Shown here one piece after another: positions 10,435 through 20,130 of a stretch of 64,000 bases of DNA. The notes beneath the pieces are model-generated. The model did not search any database. It was not told the origin of the DNA and saw only the letters and a program-made list of their open reading frames with translations. The stretch comes from Histomonas meleagridis. Its lineage: Eukaryota > Parabasalia > Tritrichomonadida > Dientamoebidae. Position 1 is the stretch's first letter, and each line of letters starts with the position of its first letter. Made by a program: the position numbers and the translations under genes. The stretch covers positions 1-64,000 of the forward strand of contig WSYJ01000183.1 in NCBI GenBank assembly GCA_020186115.1. Direction: 5' to 3'.

Positions 10435-11640
10435 TCCTAAAAGATATAACACAATCATGAAAAACAAGTTGGAATAAAGGCACGCTTATGCTTTCATTAG
10501 TCATAACTCGTGTTTGTGCTACAGAAGCTTCACTTAAATATTCCGCTGCATTTGTACCAAATTCTATAAAAAATAATTACAATAAGGAATTGCTAGATCT
10601 CTACCATCTTTACTTTAAACAACAAATTTTCCATGTTCATTTTCATGGAAATATTGTAAAAGATTAAAACGATTTTGTATTGATTCTTTTCTTGTTTGTA
10701 GATGATAACATTCAAATAATACTGTGCATGTTGCACCATCAATAAATTTAATTTTGCAACTTCTAAATCATAATCTTCTTTAGCATACTTAAGTATTTGT
10801 TTATCACAAGTAGCATAATTATCAATTTTTTGTCCGGGATTTGTTAAATTATTAACAGAACCAATTAATATTAATTGATTTGTTGAATTCACAACAATAT
10901 CATCAGGATAAGCAAAAGGCCAATTAGCATTCCAAGCCATCCATTTTTTTCATGATATTCTAGATTACCTGTGATTTGATAAGAATCATATACAGATGTT
11001 AATAAGCTTGTCTTATTATAAACATAATCAAGATTTAATCTTATCGAACCAAAATCCATAATATGATCAAATCCTAAACCGATAATTAATAGTTCTCGAC
11101 AAATAAAATCAAATTCTTTAATTTGTCATTCGGTATATAACTTTTAAATTTCCAAAAGGATTTTCAAAAAAGAATTCATTTTTTCATTCGTATTTATAAG
11201 AAATATTTTTTCTGAGATAAAAAATAAAATATCTTCTCTTTGTACTTCAAAATAGTTTCTTTGGATAAACGTGATAACAAACAAATTAATGATGGACCAA
11301 AATCAAATTCATTAATCTTTTCTGCAAATATTGGTATAAATTTATCTACATATTTCAACACATTTAAAGTAAATTTTTTGAAAATCTTGATAAGCTGCTG
11401 TACGATTCTTATCCCAAGAATCATGAAATCGAATATTTATGTTTGGATTATTTTATACTTTCTCTGTATATGGTACACCTATACCTTTTTCTTGTGTAGT
11501 CTTTCGATAGCGCTATGCCATTGTTACATGATTACCTTTTAAGAAAAACATCATTAAATTTCGTGCATGAAAATTCATGCCCTTTCGCATGCCTGAACAT
11601 CGAATAGAAATATGACCAGCGTCATCATTTGATAAAAACA
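10435..11640 (-). pseudogene. Relic of a GH101/DUF5696-like membrane protein
   Basis: Conceptual pieces on the minus strand line up, in order, with the relic at 22441-24235: a block ending FFLKGNH, RYRKTTQEKG followed by YTEKV, WNANWPF, ATCDKQILKYAKEDYD, FECYH-like remains and YFHENEHGKFVV. These belong to a trichomonad family of type I membrane proteins that I associate with GH101-like (DUF5696) glycosidases; the name comes from memory of the family and not from a search. Stops and frameshifts break it throughout, and the N-terminus and C-terminal third are gone. The longest open pieces are 10593-10940 and 11194-11424. No function is expected. Confidence 0.6.
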
Positions 11641-11937
11641 TATGACTAATTCAATCGAATTGAAAACATGATCAGATAATAAAAAAAAAAATTTATTTTT
11701 CATCTCAATAAATTAATAATTTTATTTCAGCATTTTTGTTGAGTTGTAAAAGAATGTATTATGATATTTTCTTATAATTTTCAATTCATATCTGGTCTGA
11801 TTCAGAAAAAGATTTAAACGGTCATTCACAAACGATAATTATTTTGTATACAAAACGATCAAAATTTACTCAAAACATTAGTATAACTTTATTAATTAAT
11901 TTGATTCAAGGCAACCAAAAAACTACAAAAAATTTAC
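11641..11937. other. Upstream DNA of the first ankyrin gene
   Basis: AT-rich and gene-free. It holds AAACGGTCATTC at about 11817, which resembles the AACGG sites near other starts in this window, about 120 bp before the ATG at 11938. Confidence 0.4.
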
Positions 11938-13204
11938 ATGGAATTTAGCGAAACTCAAAAAAGCAATATATCAAATCAAATAAAAGATTGTATCTCAAAG
12001 ATAATTACTCTCAAAGGCATTGTTTTCAATCTAAAATTTGAAAACATTGAGGAATCAGCACATTTAATATATGAATTATATGACAAAAATCATCCATACA
12101 CAGTTTTTTTGATAACATGTCGATTAGTGTATTCATCTTTTGTTTCCCAAATGAAAGATTTTAATATTTATTTTAATTTTTTAAGATTCTTGGAAAAAAT
12201 ATATGAGGAAATATGTTATTATAAAATGATGGATATTTTTTCAAGATATCTTTTTTTCTCTAACTTCTCAAGAATCATATTACCTTTTAGAAAAAATGTT
12301 TGATCAAGGAATGATTGATGAAACAGAATTAACCAAAAAAAGTTGTTTATATTTCGCACAACATATGAAAAAAAATGAAATCAACTCATTAACTATTGAT
12401 TGGAACAATATAGATGATATTAAATCTAATCAGTTTAATGAATCTTTTCTAAAAAATTATGAAGAACTTTCAAAAAACAATTGGACACTTCATAAGCAAT
12501 TAATCAAAGAAGGAGTTAATCCGAATGAAATTGCGAAAATAATTCGAAATGATGAAATAGAAAAACTTCAAGAAATGTCATCACAAACAAATTTTAATTT
12601 TAATCAAACAATTGAACCATCACTTTATGAAAGATGTTCATTTATTAATAAAAAAAATGTTACATTACTTGATTATGCAGCATTTTTTGGATCAGTTAAA
12701 TGTTTTAAATATTTACTTATGAATGACGCAAAAGTAAATAACACAGGTAAATATGCGATTGCTAGTGGAAATATAGAAATCATTCATTTATGTGAACAAA
12801 ATCATTCTTCATTTTATGATTCATATGAAGCAGCTATTGAATTTCATCGATATGATACCTTTAAATATCTTTACGAAAATAAAATTGTCAAAACTATGCA
12901 TTTAAATTTTTTATATAAAAAATGTATTGTAAATAATTCATATGAAATTTTTTCATATTTGCTTGATAAAGAAGGATTGAAATTAGAAGCTTTCATATAT
13001 GAATTGTCATCAACTGGAAATTTATATCTAATAAAATGTTTTTTTGAAGAATATCAATTACCAAATGATATATTTGTTTCTTGTGCAAGCTCAGGAAATA
13101 TTGAACTTATTAAATATTTTCTTCTTAGAAAAATTGATGTTAATGTAAGTAATGTCTCTTTGAAAAATTGGGAAATTGTTTATGTTTCATTATGTTTCAT
13201 ATGA
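11938..13204 (+). pseudogene. DUF3447/ankyrin-repeat protein, one-base frameshift
   Basis: A trichomonad DUF3447 plus ankyrin protein, probably cytosolic and protein-binding. The first frame (11938-12303, MEFSETQKSN...) gives the family's N-terminal helical domain. The second (continuing to 13204) carries WTLHKQLIKEGVNPNEIAK, LLDYAAFFGSVKCFKYLL and HLCEQNHSSF, the DUF3447 hallmarks. The two frames join cleanly if one T is removed from the 7-T run at 12251-12257; after that the text reads SQESYYLLEK as in the paralogue at 16270-17677. Downstream, ankyrin units continue in shifted frames (13205-13640). All three members of this family in the window are broken. Confidence 0.85.
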
Positions 13205-13640
13205 GTATTTGGTGAATATTTAAGTTTTTTGACACAGCTTTGTTTCTAGCATCTGAAAATAAACATTTAGCAATCATTAAATTACTTATTGAACAAAAAG
13301 AAATTGATATTAATGCTAAAGATATTTATTTGTTTTATTTAATATTTATTTTAATAATTTGATATTTCAAAATAATATTTGGAAATTATTTAAATTATTT
13401 GATACAGCACTTATTGTAGCATCTTGGAATGGTCACACAGAAATAGTTAAATTATTTCTTGAACAAGAAGGAATTGATATTAATGATAAAGATATTTATT
13501 TGTTTTGTTTAATATTTATTTTTAAAATTTTCTATTTCAAAATAATATTTGGAAATTATTTAAATTATTTAAAACAGCACTTGTTTGGGCATCTTTATAT
13601 GGTCATACAGAAATAATTAAATTACTTCAGAATTAATTTG
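13141..13640 (+). repeat. Tandem 170-bp units: ankyrin repeat plus AT-rich spacer
   Basis: The ACAG or ACAGC mark just before each ankyrin repeat falls at 13234, 13404 and 13574, exactly 170 bp apart. Each unit has one 33-residue ankyrin repeat (TALIVASWNGHTEIVKLF, then EGIDINDKD) followed by about 71 bp that begins GATATTTATTTGTTTT and ends ATTTAAAACAG. As 170 is not a multiple of three, every unit is in a new frame. The same unit is found at 15860-16440, 28030-28215, 40940-41160 and 49600-49880. Confidence 0.85.
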
Positions 13641-13869
13641 ATCTTAATAAATGAAAAACATTAGTATATTTTCTCTCAAAGCAATACTTTGACTCAATGG
13701 TGGTTGCCTATGAAACAACAAAATTTATAACTTTAAAAAAATATTTATGTCATTGATTATATATGTTTATTTTGTGACCATTTTATTTTTCTGTGTTGAG
13801 TTTTTTAATGAAGTAATAGTTTAAACGGTTTCTCAAATCATTTCTTTGTAGTTTTCATAAAGAATCTGA
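13641..13869. other. Short gene-free stretch
   Basis: AT-rich DNA between the ankyrin units and the next relic. One AAACGGTTTCTC lies at about 13826, of the kind seen near gene starts elsewhere in the window, but no intact gene follows. Confidence 0.4.
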
Positions 13870-14406
13870 ACAAAAACATACAAATAAACATTAACCCCAT
13901 CAATACTGGTGCAAAAATAGAAATCAAAAAACAGAATTTCTTAAATCCTTATTTTTATACTGAAGGCTTGACATTATAAATTTATGATCATTATGTTTTT
14001 CAAAATGATAAAGGAACTGCTGCTAAGGTACCATTAACCCCAGAGAACCATAATACAAAAGTAAAACTTCTTGTTGAATGCGAAAAAGATCCTATAATAG
14101 AAGAAGAATCAGAGTATATCTATTCATTTTATTTACCAAATGCGAATTTTGCAATCAGAACAAAACTAAAATTCTTCACATATCAAGAACCACATTTCCC
14201 TAGTCCTAATGAATTTAAAATATTTACACGTGAATATAACGAAACAAAATATTTTATTATTAAATGAATGCATTCCACTTAACACTAAACTTGAATCACT
14301 TCCATATTACCAATGTTCGGAAGGTCTTTGTTATGGTTCGACTGGATTAACACCATTTTTCCGCTTCCATACAACTTATATTTCATCCAAATCCATCATT
14401 GTTAAT
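13870..14406 (+). pseudogene. Broken gene fragment of unknown family
   Basis: One frame reads well for about 130 codons with one stop: FLNPYFYTEG, DHYVFQNDKGTAAK, a stretch on EEESEYIYSFYLPNANFAIR, then FFTYQEPHFPSPNEF and a stop, after which another frame gives ESLPYYQCSEGLCYGSTG. Codon use and amino-acid mix look like real protein. I do not recognise the family. The lack of a start and the two stops argue for a relic. Confidence 0.5.
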
Positions 14407-14720
14407 TAACTTCTTCCATTACACTTAATGTTCTTTAAACTCCATGCATTTAACATGTTAAATAAATTTATGATATTTACAAATTAAAATGAGTCATTTG
14501 TTTTTATTAAATATTTTTTTGAGAAATCTTTTTTTCTGTTTTTACAAATTTTCATGATGACTCATGGCAAAACAAAGAAAAAAATATGAAAAATGAGCTT
14601 TTTTAGTGAGATTCGATAAAACAATAAAAATAAAAAAGGAGTAAATGAAATTAACATTGTACTTAAAATTCAACAAAAATTACCAAGCAGGCTCGAAACT
14701 GTTTTTTTAACTGAAAAAAA
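14407..14720. other. Gene-free stretch before the tRNA
   Basis: AT-rich DNA with nothing recognisable until the tRNA terminator. The T-run of the minus-strand tRNA transcript ends it. Confidence 0.5.
14712..14720 (-). terminator. RNA polymerase III terminator of the tRNA
   Basis: On the minus strand a run of seven T follows directly after the tRNA 3' end (TCTTTTTTTCAG), the usual Pol III stop signal. Confidence 0.75.
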
Positions 14721-14795
14721 GACCACCGGGAAGACTCGAACTTCCAACCTTAAGGTTATGAGCCTTACGAACTAAACCCATTGTTCCACGGTGAT
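14721..14795 (-). tRNA. tRNA-Met (anticodon CAT), elongator type
   Basis: The minus strand folds as a full cloverleaf: acceptor ATCACCG with CGGTGGT (one T-G wobble), D stem GAAC with GTTC around a loop containing GGG, anticodon stem TAAGG/CCTTA with loop CTCATAA, variable loop AGGTT, and T stem GGAAG/CTTCC with loop TTCGAGT. The anticodon is CAT. The anticodon stem lacks the three G-C pairs typical of initiators, so elongator tRNA-Met is favoured. No intron is seen. The discriminator base would be C, which is unusual for Met. Confidence 0.92.
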
Positions 14796-14924
14796 TTCGT
14801 TTTTTCATGAAAAAATGCCCTTTTGAGCTAATATTACACATAAACTCATAATAGCTATTGCTTCTTTGTATTTGTGGTCTTAATTAAGAGATTAAGACCA
14901 AAACTGAATGAAACTTATCATTTT

Positions 14925-15335
14925 TTTTACCCCTCAGTCCCAAATAATATAACTTCTCTTCCAAAAACTTCTCCACGTCTTCCTTTAGCAAAACAATTCC
15001 TTCAAACTTAAATTTATTATCATTAAACAAACATTCTCGAAACAAACGATCATATTCATTAGAGTTTATTAGCTTTGTTTGTCATTCACGCTCACATTCC
15101 AACCTGTTTCAGCATTATATTTCGGATATGAACATGTAAAATCACCTTTGATATTAACTTTAACATTTACTTATATTTTCTCTTGTGATATGTGTAAGTT
15201 ACTGGTTTGCCACCTCTAAGTCTAAATGCTAAAAGTACACAGAAATAATCATTATTTTCTCCAAGTGATCAGATTTAAAGATAAGCTTCTTTAAGTGGAT
15301 AAAGATATTCTTGGACAAATTTTAAAACACTTCGA
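14925..15335 (-). pseudogene. Relic of a ubiquitin-like/KPVIY-domain protein
   Basis: Pieces on the minus strand read FRLRGGKPVTYTYHKRKYK at about 15160-15225, then a shift to VNIKGDFTCSYPKYNAETGW, and later FEGIVLLKEDVEKFLEEKLY and LGLRGKKNDK. A ubiquitin-like end (LRLRGG) joined directly to a KPVIYLYP-type beta domain, with YP and W marks and a later VEEFLEEKL helix, is a protein family I recall from protists and fungi. Here it has several frameshifts and stops and most of the ubiquitin part cannot be read. Family assignment is from memory of its pattern; no function is expected for the relic. Confidence 0.55.
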
Positions 15336-15455
15336 TCCTATATCAAAATATAAAATGAAATTTAATTTACTGAACAAACATTTCATTGTTTTCAAACAAT
15401 TGAAAAAATTTTCTAAAGCATCTCTAAACAACAAAACCACTTGAGCCGATGTTAT

Positions 15456-15677
15456 TTAGTGATTTCGCTTGAATTGATTTCCATGTTTTCTTTGAGATGT
15501 TTTTGATGAATCAGCAGATCGTGACCTCTTTTGTGGAGTTGGCCTTAAAACCTTTGTTTTATTGACCTCTAGCCTTATTTGTTGTGCTTCTTCTCCACTA
15601 ATATATCCGGTATTTACAAGATTCGAAAGAGGATCAAAATGCCATTTCGTAATAAGGCGCCAGATCCAATTGGACAT
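15456..15677 (-). CDS. Short fragment of unknown protein
   Basis: From the first ATG the frame gives 73 residues: a tryptophan-rich start (MSNWIWRLITKWHFD), a small acidic middle (GYISGEEAQQIRLEV) and a basic, serine-rich end (KRSRSADSSKTSQRKH). The frame is open for nine codons upstream of the ATG (up to a TAG). It looks like the C-terminal end of a larger lost gene. I cannot name it, and it may not be expressed. Confidence 0.25.
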   Translation of the reverse strand: MSNWIWRLITKWHFDPLSNLVNTGYISGEEAQQIRLEVNKTKVLRPTPQKRSRSADSSKTSQRKHGNQFKRNH

Positions 15678-15859
15678 CCAATCCAAAACAACAATAAAGC
15701 CAGTCTATCCTATGATGTACGATGATACACGAATTATTTTGAAGAGTGAAAACGAAATATTCAAAGAAAAAATAAACAAGAAACAAAAACCAAAAACCAA
15801 AGAAGGATAGAAGGAATTAATTAAATTTTATTCAAAGATATTTTGAATTCTTGAATTAT

Positions 15860-16440
15860 CATTCATTGTTTAAAAAATTTAAATAATTTCCAAATATTAT
15901 TTTGAAATATTAAATTGTTAAAATTAAAATTAAATAAAACATATAAATACTATTTTTAGCATAATCAATTCCTTCTTGTTCAAGAAGTAATTTAATTATT
16001 TCTGTATAACCTTCATCAGAAGCAATGATAAGTGCTGTTTCAAATAATTTAAATAATTTCCAAATATTATGTTGGAATATTAAATTATGAAAATAAATTT
16101 CTAATAAAACAAATAAATATCTTTATCATTAATATCAATTCCTTCTTGTTCAAGAAGTAATTTAACTATTTCTGTATGACCATTTTCAGATGCCAAAATA
16201 AGAGCTGTTTTAAATAATTTAAATAATTTCCAAATATTATTTTGAAATAGAAAATTATTAAATTAAACATTAATCAAAGCAAATAAATATTTTTAGCATT
16301 AATCTCAATTTCTTCTTGTTCAAGAAGTAATTTAACAATTTCTGTATAACCATATTCAGATGTATAGATAAGTGCTGTTTTATATAATTTAAATAATTTT
16401 CAAATATTATTTTGATATCCAAAATTATTAAAATACACAT
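15860..16440 (-). repeat. Tandem 170-bp ankyrin-plus-spacer units, minus strand
   Basis: The reverse-complement ACAG marks lie at 16376, 16206, 16036 and about 15867, spaced 170, 170 and 169 bp. Each unit contains one ankyrin repeat (complement of TTCTTGTTCAAGAAG for LLEQE) and the same AT-rich spacer as at 13141-13640. Frames change from unit to unit. The last unit is degraded. Confidence 0.85.
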
Positions 16441-17677
16441 AAAATAAAACAAATAAATATTTTTAGCATTAATTCCTTCTTGTTTCAGAATATATTCAAC
16501 AAGTTCAATATTTCTTGATAATGATGAAAAAACTAAAATATTTTTTGGAATTGAATTTTCTTTAAGAAAAAGTTTGGTAAGATATATATTACCAATTCTT
16601 GCTGCATCATTAATAATATTATCATTAATTTCCATTCCTTCCTTAATCAAAAATAATAAAATTTCATAATTATGATATGAGGCACATAAATTTCCTAATT
16701 TTATTAAATCAATCTCAAACTTTTTATCACAAAGATATTTAAAGATATCATTTCGATGAAATTCAATTGCTGTTTCATATACACCTTCAAATGATGAATG
16801 ATTTTGTTCACACAAATGAATAATTTCTTCATTTCCACCTGCAACTGCATATTTTCCTGTGTTTTTTATATTTGCACCATTCATAAGTAAATATTTAAAA
16901 CATTTAATTGATCCAAAAAATGCTGCATAATCAATAAATGTAACATTTTTTTTATTAATAAATGAACACCTTTCATAAAGTGATGGTTCAATTGTTTGAT
17001 TAAAATTAAAATTTGTTTGTGATGATATTTCTTGAAGTTTTTCTATTTCATCATTTCGAATTATTTTCGCAATTTCATTTGGATTATGTCCTTCTTCGAT
17101 TAATTTCTTGTGAAGCTCCCAGTTATTCTTTTTGAGAATTTTTTCATTGTTTGAAAAGAACTTGCAATATGGATTTTTTTCGATGCACTCTTTGAGAACA
17201 TTGTCTGAAATGTAATGCGCAAAACATAAAGAAAGAGGATCTTTATAGTTGTTTTGATTTATAAGGTGTTTTTTTAATCAATTTGTCATGAACACTTGAA
17301 TCAATTAAATTTCTTTTTTTTAATTTCTCAATTAGAAAAAAACATTCAGGCGCAGAAATTCTAGATATGGAATTTAAGAAAATTTGAATTATTTTGGGTG
17401 TATTCTTGTTTATTTCTTCTTCTTTAATTTGAATTATTTCTAAATAATTTAAGTACATATCGATATTCTTTAAAGTCGTCGCATAATAAATCAACCTGCT
17501 TATGATTAAATTATATGTATATGGATAATTTGAATCAAATAATTGTATTGTTTTTTCAACTGTAATATCAAGATTTTCTTCAGTTAAACCAAACACAAGA
17601 TGTTCAAGTGGAATTAATAATTTGTTGTGTATATTTGTAATGTCATCATATGTTTTTTCTTTTGAAGTATTCAACAT
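16270..17677 (-). pseudogene. DUF3447/ankyrin-repeat protein, one-base frameshift
   Basis: Paralogue of the gene at 11938, opposite strand. The first ATG is at 17677 (an earlier GTG at 17701 is not used here). The first frame ends at 17243; it holds the helical N-terminal domain with YTYNLIISRL and SISRISAPECFFLIEKL. One extra base in the 7-T run at 17269-17275 breaks it. After that the next frame is open down to 16270 and gives NWELHKKLIEEGHNPNEIAK, YERCSFINKKNV, KCFKYLLMNGANIKNTGKY and HLCEQNHSSFEG. At the end it runs into the hydrophobic spacer text (IYLFYFMCILII). TCACTTTT at about 17716, in front of the start, fits the trichomonad initiator pattern TCAYW. Confidence 0.85.
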
Positions 17678-17701
17678 GAATAAGAAACTTTTTATATGCA
17701 C

Positions 17702-17927
17702 TTTTATATTTCAAAAGTGACAACTTAAATGCACAACAACAATTTCTCAGAAAGAATACAACATATTTTCTCAATAATCATTTAGAATTCGTGTAAACAT
17801 TATTAGTTGCACCGATGTACACAAATATCACCCACAAGTTACGCCCAAACAAATTATGCACTTCCTCAATATAACGCGTGCATTAACAATTATCTAATTC
17901 AAACACGTTGTCATATAGAAATTTTAT
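17702..17927. promoter_or_regulatory. Upstream DNA of the minus-strand ankyrin gene
   Basis: Gene-free. On the minus strand TCACTTTTG lies at about 17712-17720, roughly 40 bp before the ATG, and agrees with the trichomonad initiator TCAYW. That motif is short, so chance is possible. Confidence 0.35.
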
Positions 17928-20003
17928 TTACTTTATTCCGCTTCTCTCCAAAAGTGCATCAGGCGATGGATCTCTTCCCATGAAATCCCTAAACAATACA
18001 TCCGCTGGTTCACTATTTCCCTTTGACAAAACCTTTCTTCTGAACTCATTACCCACTTCTCCATTTAGTATTCCTTCTTTTTTGAATTTTGTAAATATTT
18101 CTGCATCAAGTACTTCTGCCCATTTATATGAGTAATAACCAGCAGCATATTCAACAGGCTTTGCAAATAAATGGTGGAAGTTTCTTGTCATGCTTGGTTC
18201 TTTTTCATCATAATCAATGCGATAGTCACTCAGAAGCCTATCGTCCAAACCGTCAATTGTTTGGCCGCGGTTTTTATCGACGTTGATGTGAAGCTCGAGA
18301 TCAATCTTCCCATAGCGTAATTGCCCCATAAATGCAGTCGCGCTACGGAAGTTACGAGCTCTTATTAACTTCTGAAGAAGTTCATCTGGTAATTTTTCTC
18401 CTGTTTGATAATGTACTGCAAATAAATCTAATGCTTCTTTTTCCCATGTCCAATTTTCCATAACTTGACTAGGCATCTCAACAAAATCAAAGACAGAATT
18501 GGTTCCACCAAGTTCTCGTATTGGTACTTCACTAAGTGTTTGATGAGTCATATGACCAAACTCATGGAAAACAGTTTCAACCTCATAATGACTTAATAAC
18601 GCTGGCTTATCTCCGACAGGTGGACTGATGTTAGTGCATACAAACCCGAGGTGGGGTGCCCCAAGATGGGGGCACCCTATGACAAGGGGATCTTGCCAAG
18701 CGCCACTTTTTTTGGATGACCGAGGGAAGAAGTCGGCGTAAAGCGACGATAGCAATTGGCCAGTTTTATTGTCTCTGATCTCAAAGAATTTACAGTCAGG
18801 ATGCCATACTTCAATAGCATCTTCTACGATTGGCTCGTTTTCAGATTTCCGATAAAAGGTTTTCCTTTCAGTAATCGTTATGTCATAAAGTTTGTTCAAT
18901 ATGGTAAAAAGACCTTTAAGGACATTGTCGAGTGAGAAATAAGGTTTGATTTCTTCTTCGTCAAAGTCATAAAGTTCCTTTCGAAGTAATTCTGAATAAT
19001 ATGATACATTCCAAGGTTTCAGTTTTTGTACTTTTTGGCCTGTGACCTTTTCTTGGAACTTCTTAAGTTCTTCTGTCTCTCGTAAAAATTGTGGCTTGAC
19101 TTTATCATGTAAATCTTCAACAAATTTTAATGCGTTATCTCCAGTCTTAACCATTCTCCTTGATGCAACCATATCAGCAAAGTTCTTGAAGCCAAGGATT
19201 TTAGCTTTTTCATGTCTTAATTCAAGAATTTTCATAATGTATGGTTCATTGTCATATGGTCCTTTAGCACCAATGTTAGCTGTAGCTTCAAAGACCTTCT
19301 TCCTAATTTCTTCGTTTTTAGCATAACGAAGAAGAGGGAAACGACTTGAGTAATGAAGTGTAAATAAATATTTGCCGGGGTGCCCCTTATCTGATGCTTT
19401 TTGTGCTGCTATTTCAAGTGCTGATTGAGGAAGGCCGTCAAGTTCCTTAACATCATCAATAAGAAGCTCCCATGCATTGAGAGAGTCAAGCGCATTTTGC
19501 GAATACTTTGATGTGGCAGCAATTATTTCTGAATCAATTTGATTGATTCGTTCTTGTTTATCTTGTGGTAAATCAATACCATTCTCTTTGAAGTCTAGAA
19601 CTACTTCACTCACGTAACGTTTTTCAACAGGTGATAAATTTTCTGTTTTTTCAGATGCCGCTTTAATAACAGTCCATAACTTCTGATTATGATAAATAGA
19701 TGACCTAAATAAAGCAACATCACATTGAACTTCTTCAATAGCTTTTCTTTGTTCTGGATTATCACAAACGGTATCTAATTGCATAAGTCGATACCAAGCT
19801 GTATCAAGAGGTAACTTACAGTCTGAAAGGGCTTTGAAGGTACTATTAAAGTTAATTTCATCTTCTTTAAGATTGCATATTTCCTCGATCTTTTTCTTTG
19901 CCAAGTCGATAGCATACGTGATATCAGGCTTCACTCGCTCTGGTGTTAATTTGCACCATTGTATATGATATGCCGGATCTATCCAAGGATGTTCACAAGA
20001 CAT
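17928..20003 (-). CDS. M3-family zinc oligopeptidase (thimet/oligopeptidase A type)
   Basis: 691 aa from the ATG at 20003; the frame also reads 24 codons upstream but opens on TTG, and MSCEHPWID is a natural family start. M3 enzymes are zinc endopeptidases that cut short peptides left by the proteasome or by other proteases. The active site is complete: HEFGHMTH at about 480-487 and the third zinc ligand in FVEMPSQVMENW at about 509. Length is normal for the family. Likely cytosolic. The upstream residues MKTLHYFFNNRF have a vague resemblance to a hydrogenosomal presequence but lack an ATG. The gene follows the CS/Sel1 gene in the same orientation with 127 bp between. Confidence 0.95.
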   Translation of the reverse strand: MSCEHPWIDPAYHIQWCKLTPERVKPDITYAIDLAKKKIEEICNLKEDEINFNSTFKALSDCKLPLDTAWYRLMQLDTVCDNPEQRKAIEEVQCDVALFRSSIYHNQKLWTVIKAASEKTENLSPVEKRYVSEVVLDFKENGIDLPQDKQERINQIDSEIIAATSKYSQNALDSLNAWELLIDDVKELDGLPQSALEIAAQKASDKGHPGKYLFTLHYSSRFPLLRYAKNEEIRKKVFEATANIGAKGPYDNEPYIMKILELRHEKAKILGFKNFADMVASRRMVKTGDNALKFVEDLHDKVKPQFLRETEELKKFQEKVTGQKVQKLKPWNVSYYSELLRKELYDFDEEEIKPYFSLDNVLKGLFTILNKLYDITITERKTFYRKSENEPIVEDAIEVWHPDCKFFEIRDNKTGQLLSSLYADFFPRSSKKSGAWQDPLVIGCPHLGAPHLGFVCTNISPPVGDKPALLSHYEVETVFHEFGHMTHQTLSEVPIRELGGTNSVFDFVEMPSQVMENWTWEKEALDLFAVHYQTGEKLPDELLQKLIRARNFRSATAFMGQLRYGKIDLELHINVDKNRGQTIDGLDDRLLSDYRIDYDEKEPSMTRNFHHLFAKPVEYAAGYYSYKWAEVLDAEIFTKFKKEGILNGEVGNEFRRKVLSKGNSEPADVLFRDFMGRDPSPDALLERSGIK

Positions 20004-20130
20004 TTCAAAAATGTTCACTTGACATCTTTTGGGGCACCCGAATCGATTATTGAAAAAGTAGTGTAATGTTTTCAAATTCTTTTCACTTCACTTTTATTTT
20101 ATTGAGCATTTTATAATTTCACAAACGCAT

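Noticed and set aside
13145-13237. GTAAGT ... GACACAG as a spliceosomal intron in the ankyrin gene
   Set aside because: Its length is 93 nt, a multiple of three, so removal does not bring the following ankyrin repeat into frame, and the trichomonad 3' signal ACTAACACACAG is absent.
15562-15810. 82-codon plus-strand frame
   Set aside because: It overlaps the more protein-like minus-strand fragment at 15456-15677 and has no recognisable features.
12251-17275. Programmed ribosomal frameshifting at the 7-base A/T runs of the ankyrin genes
   Set aside because: The shift needed is +1 at a run where known slippery heptamers give -1, and three other genes have the same kind of extra base, so sequence error or plain mutation is simpler.
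20004-20075. Hydrogenosomal presequence on the M3 peptidase
   Set aside because: The upstream codons begin with TTG and the natural family start is the ATG at 20003.
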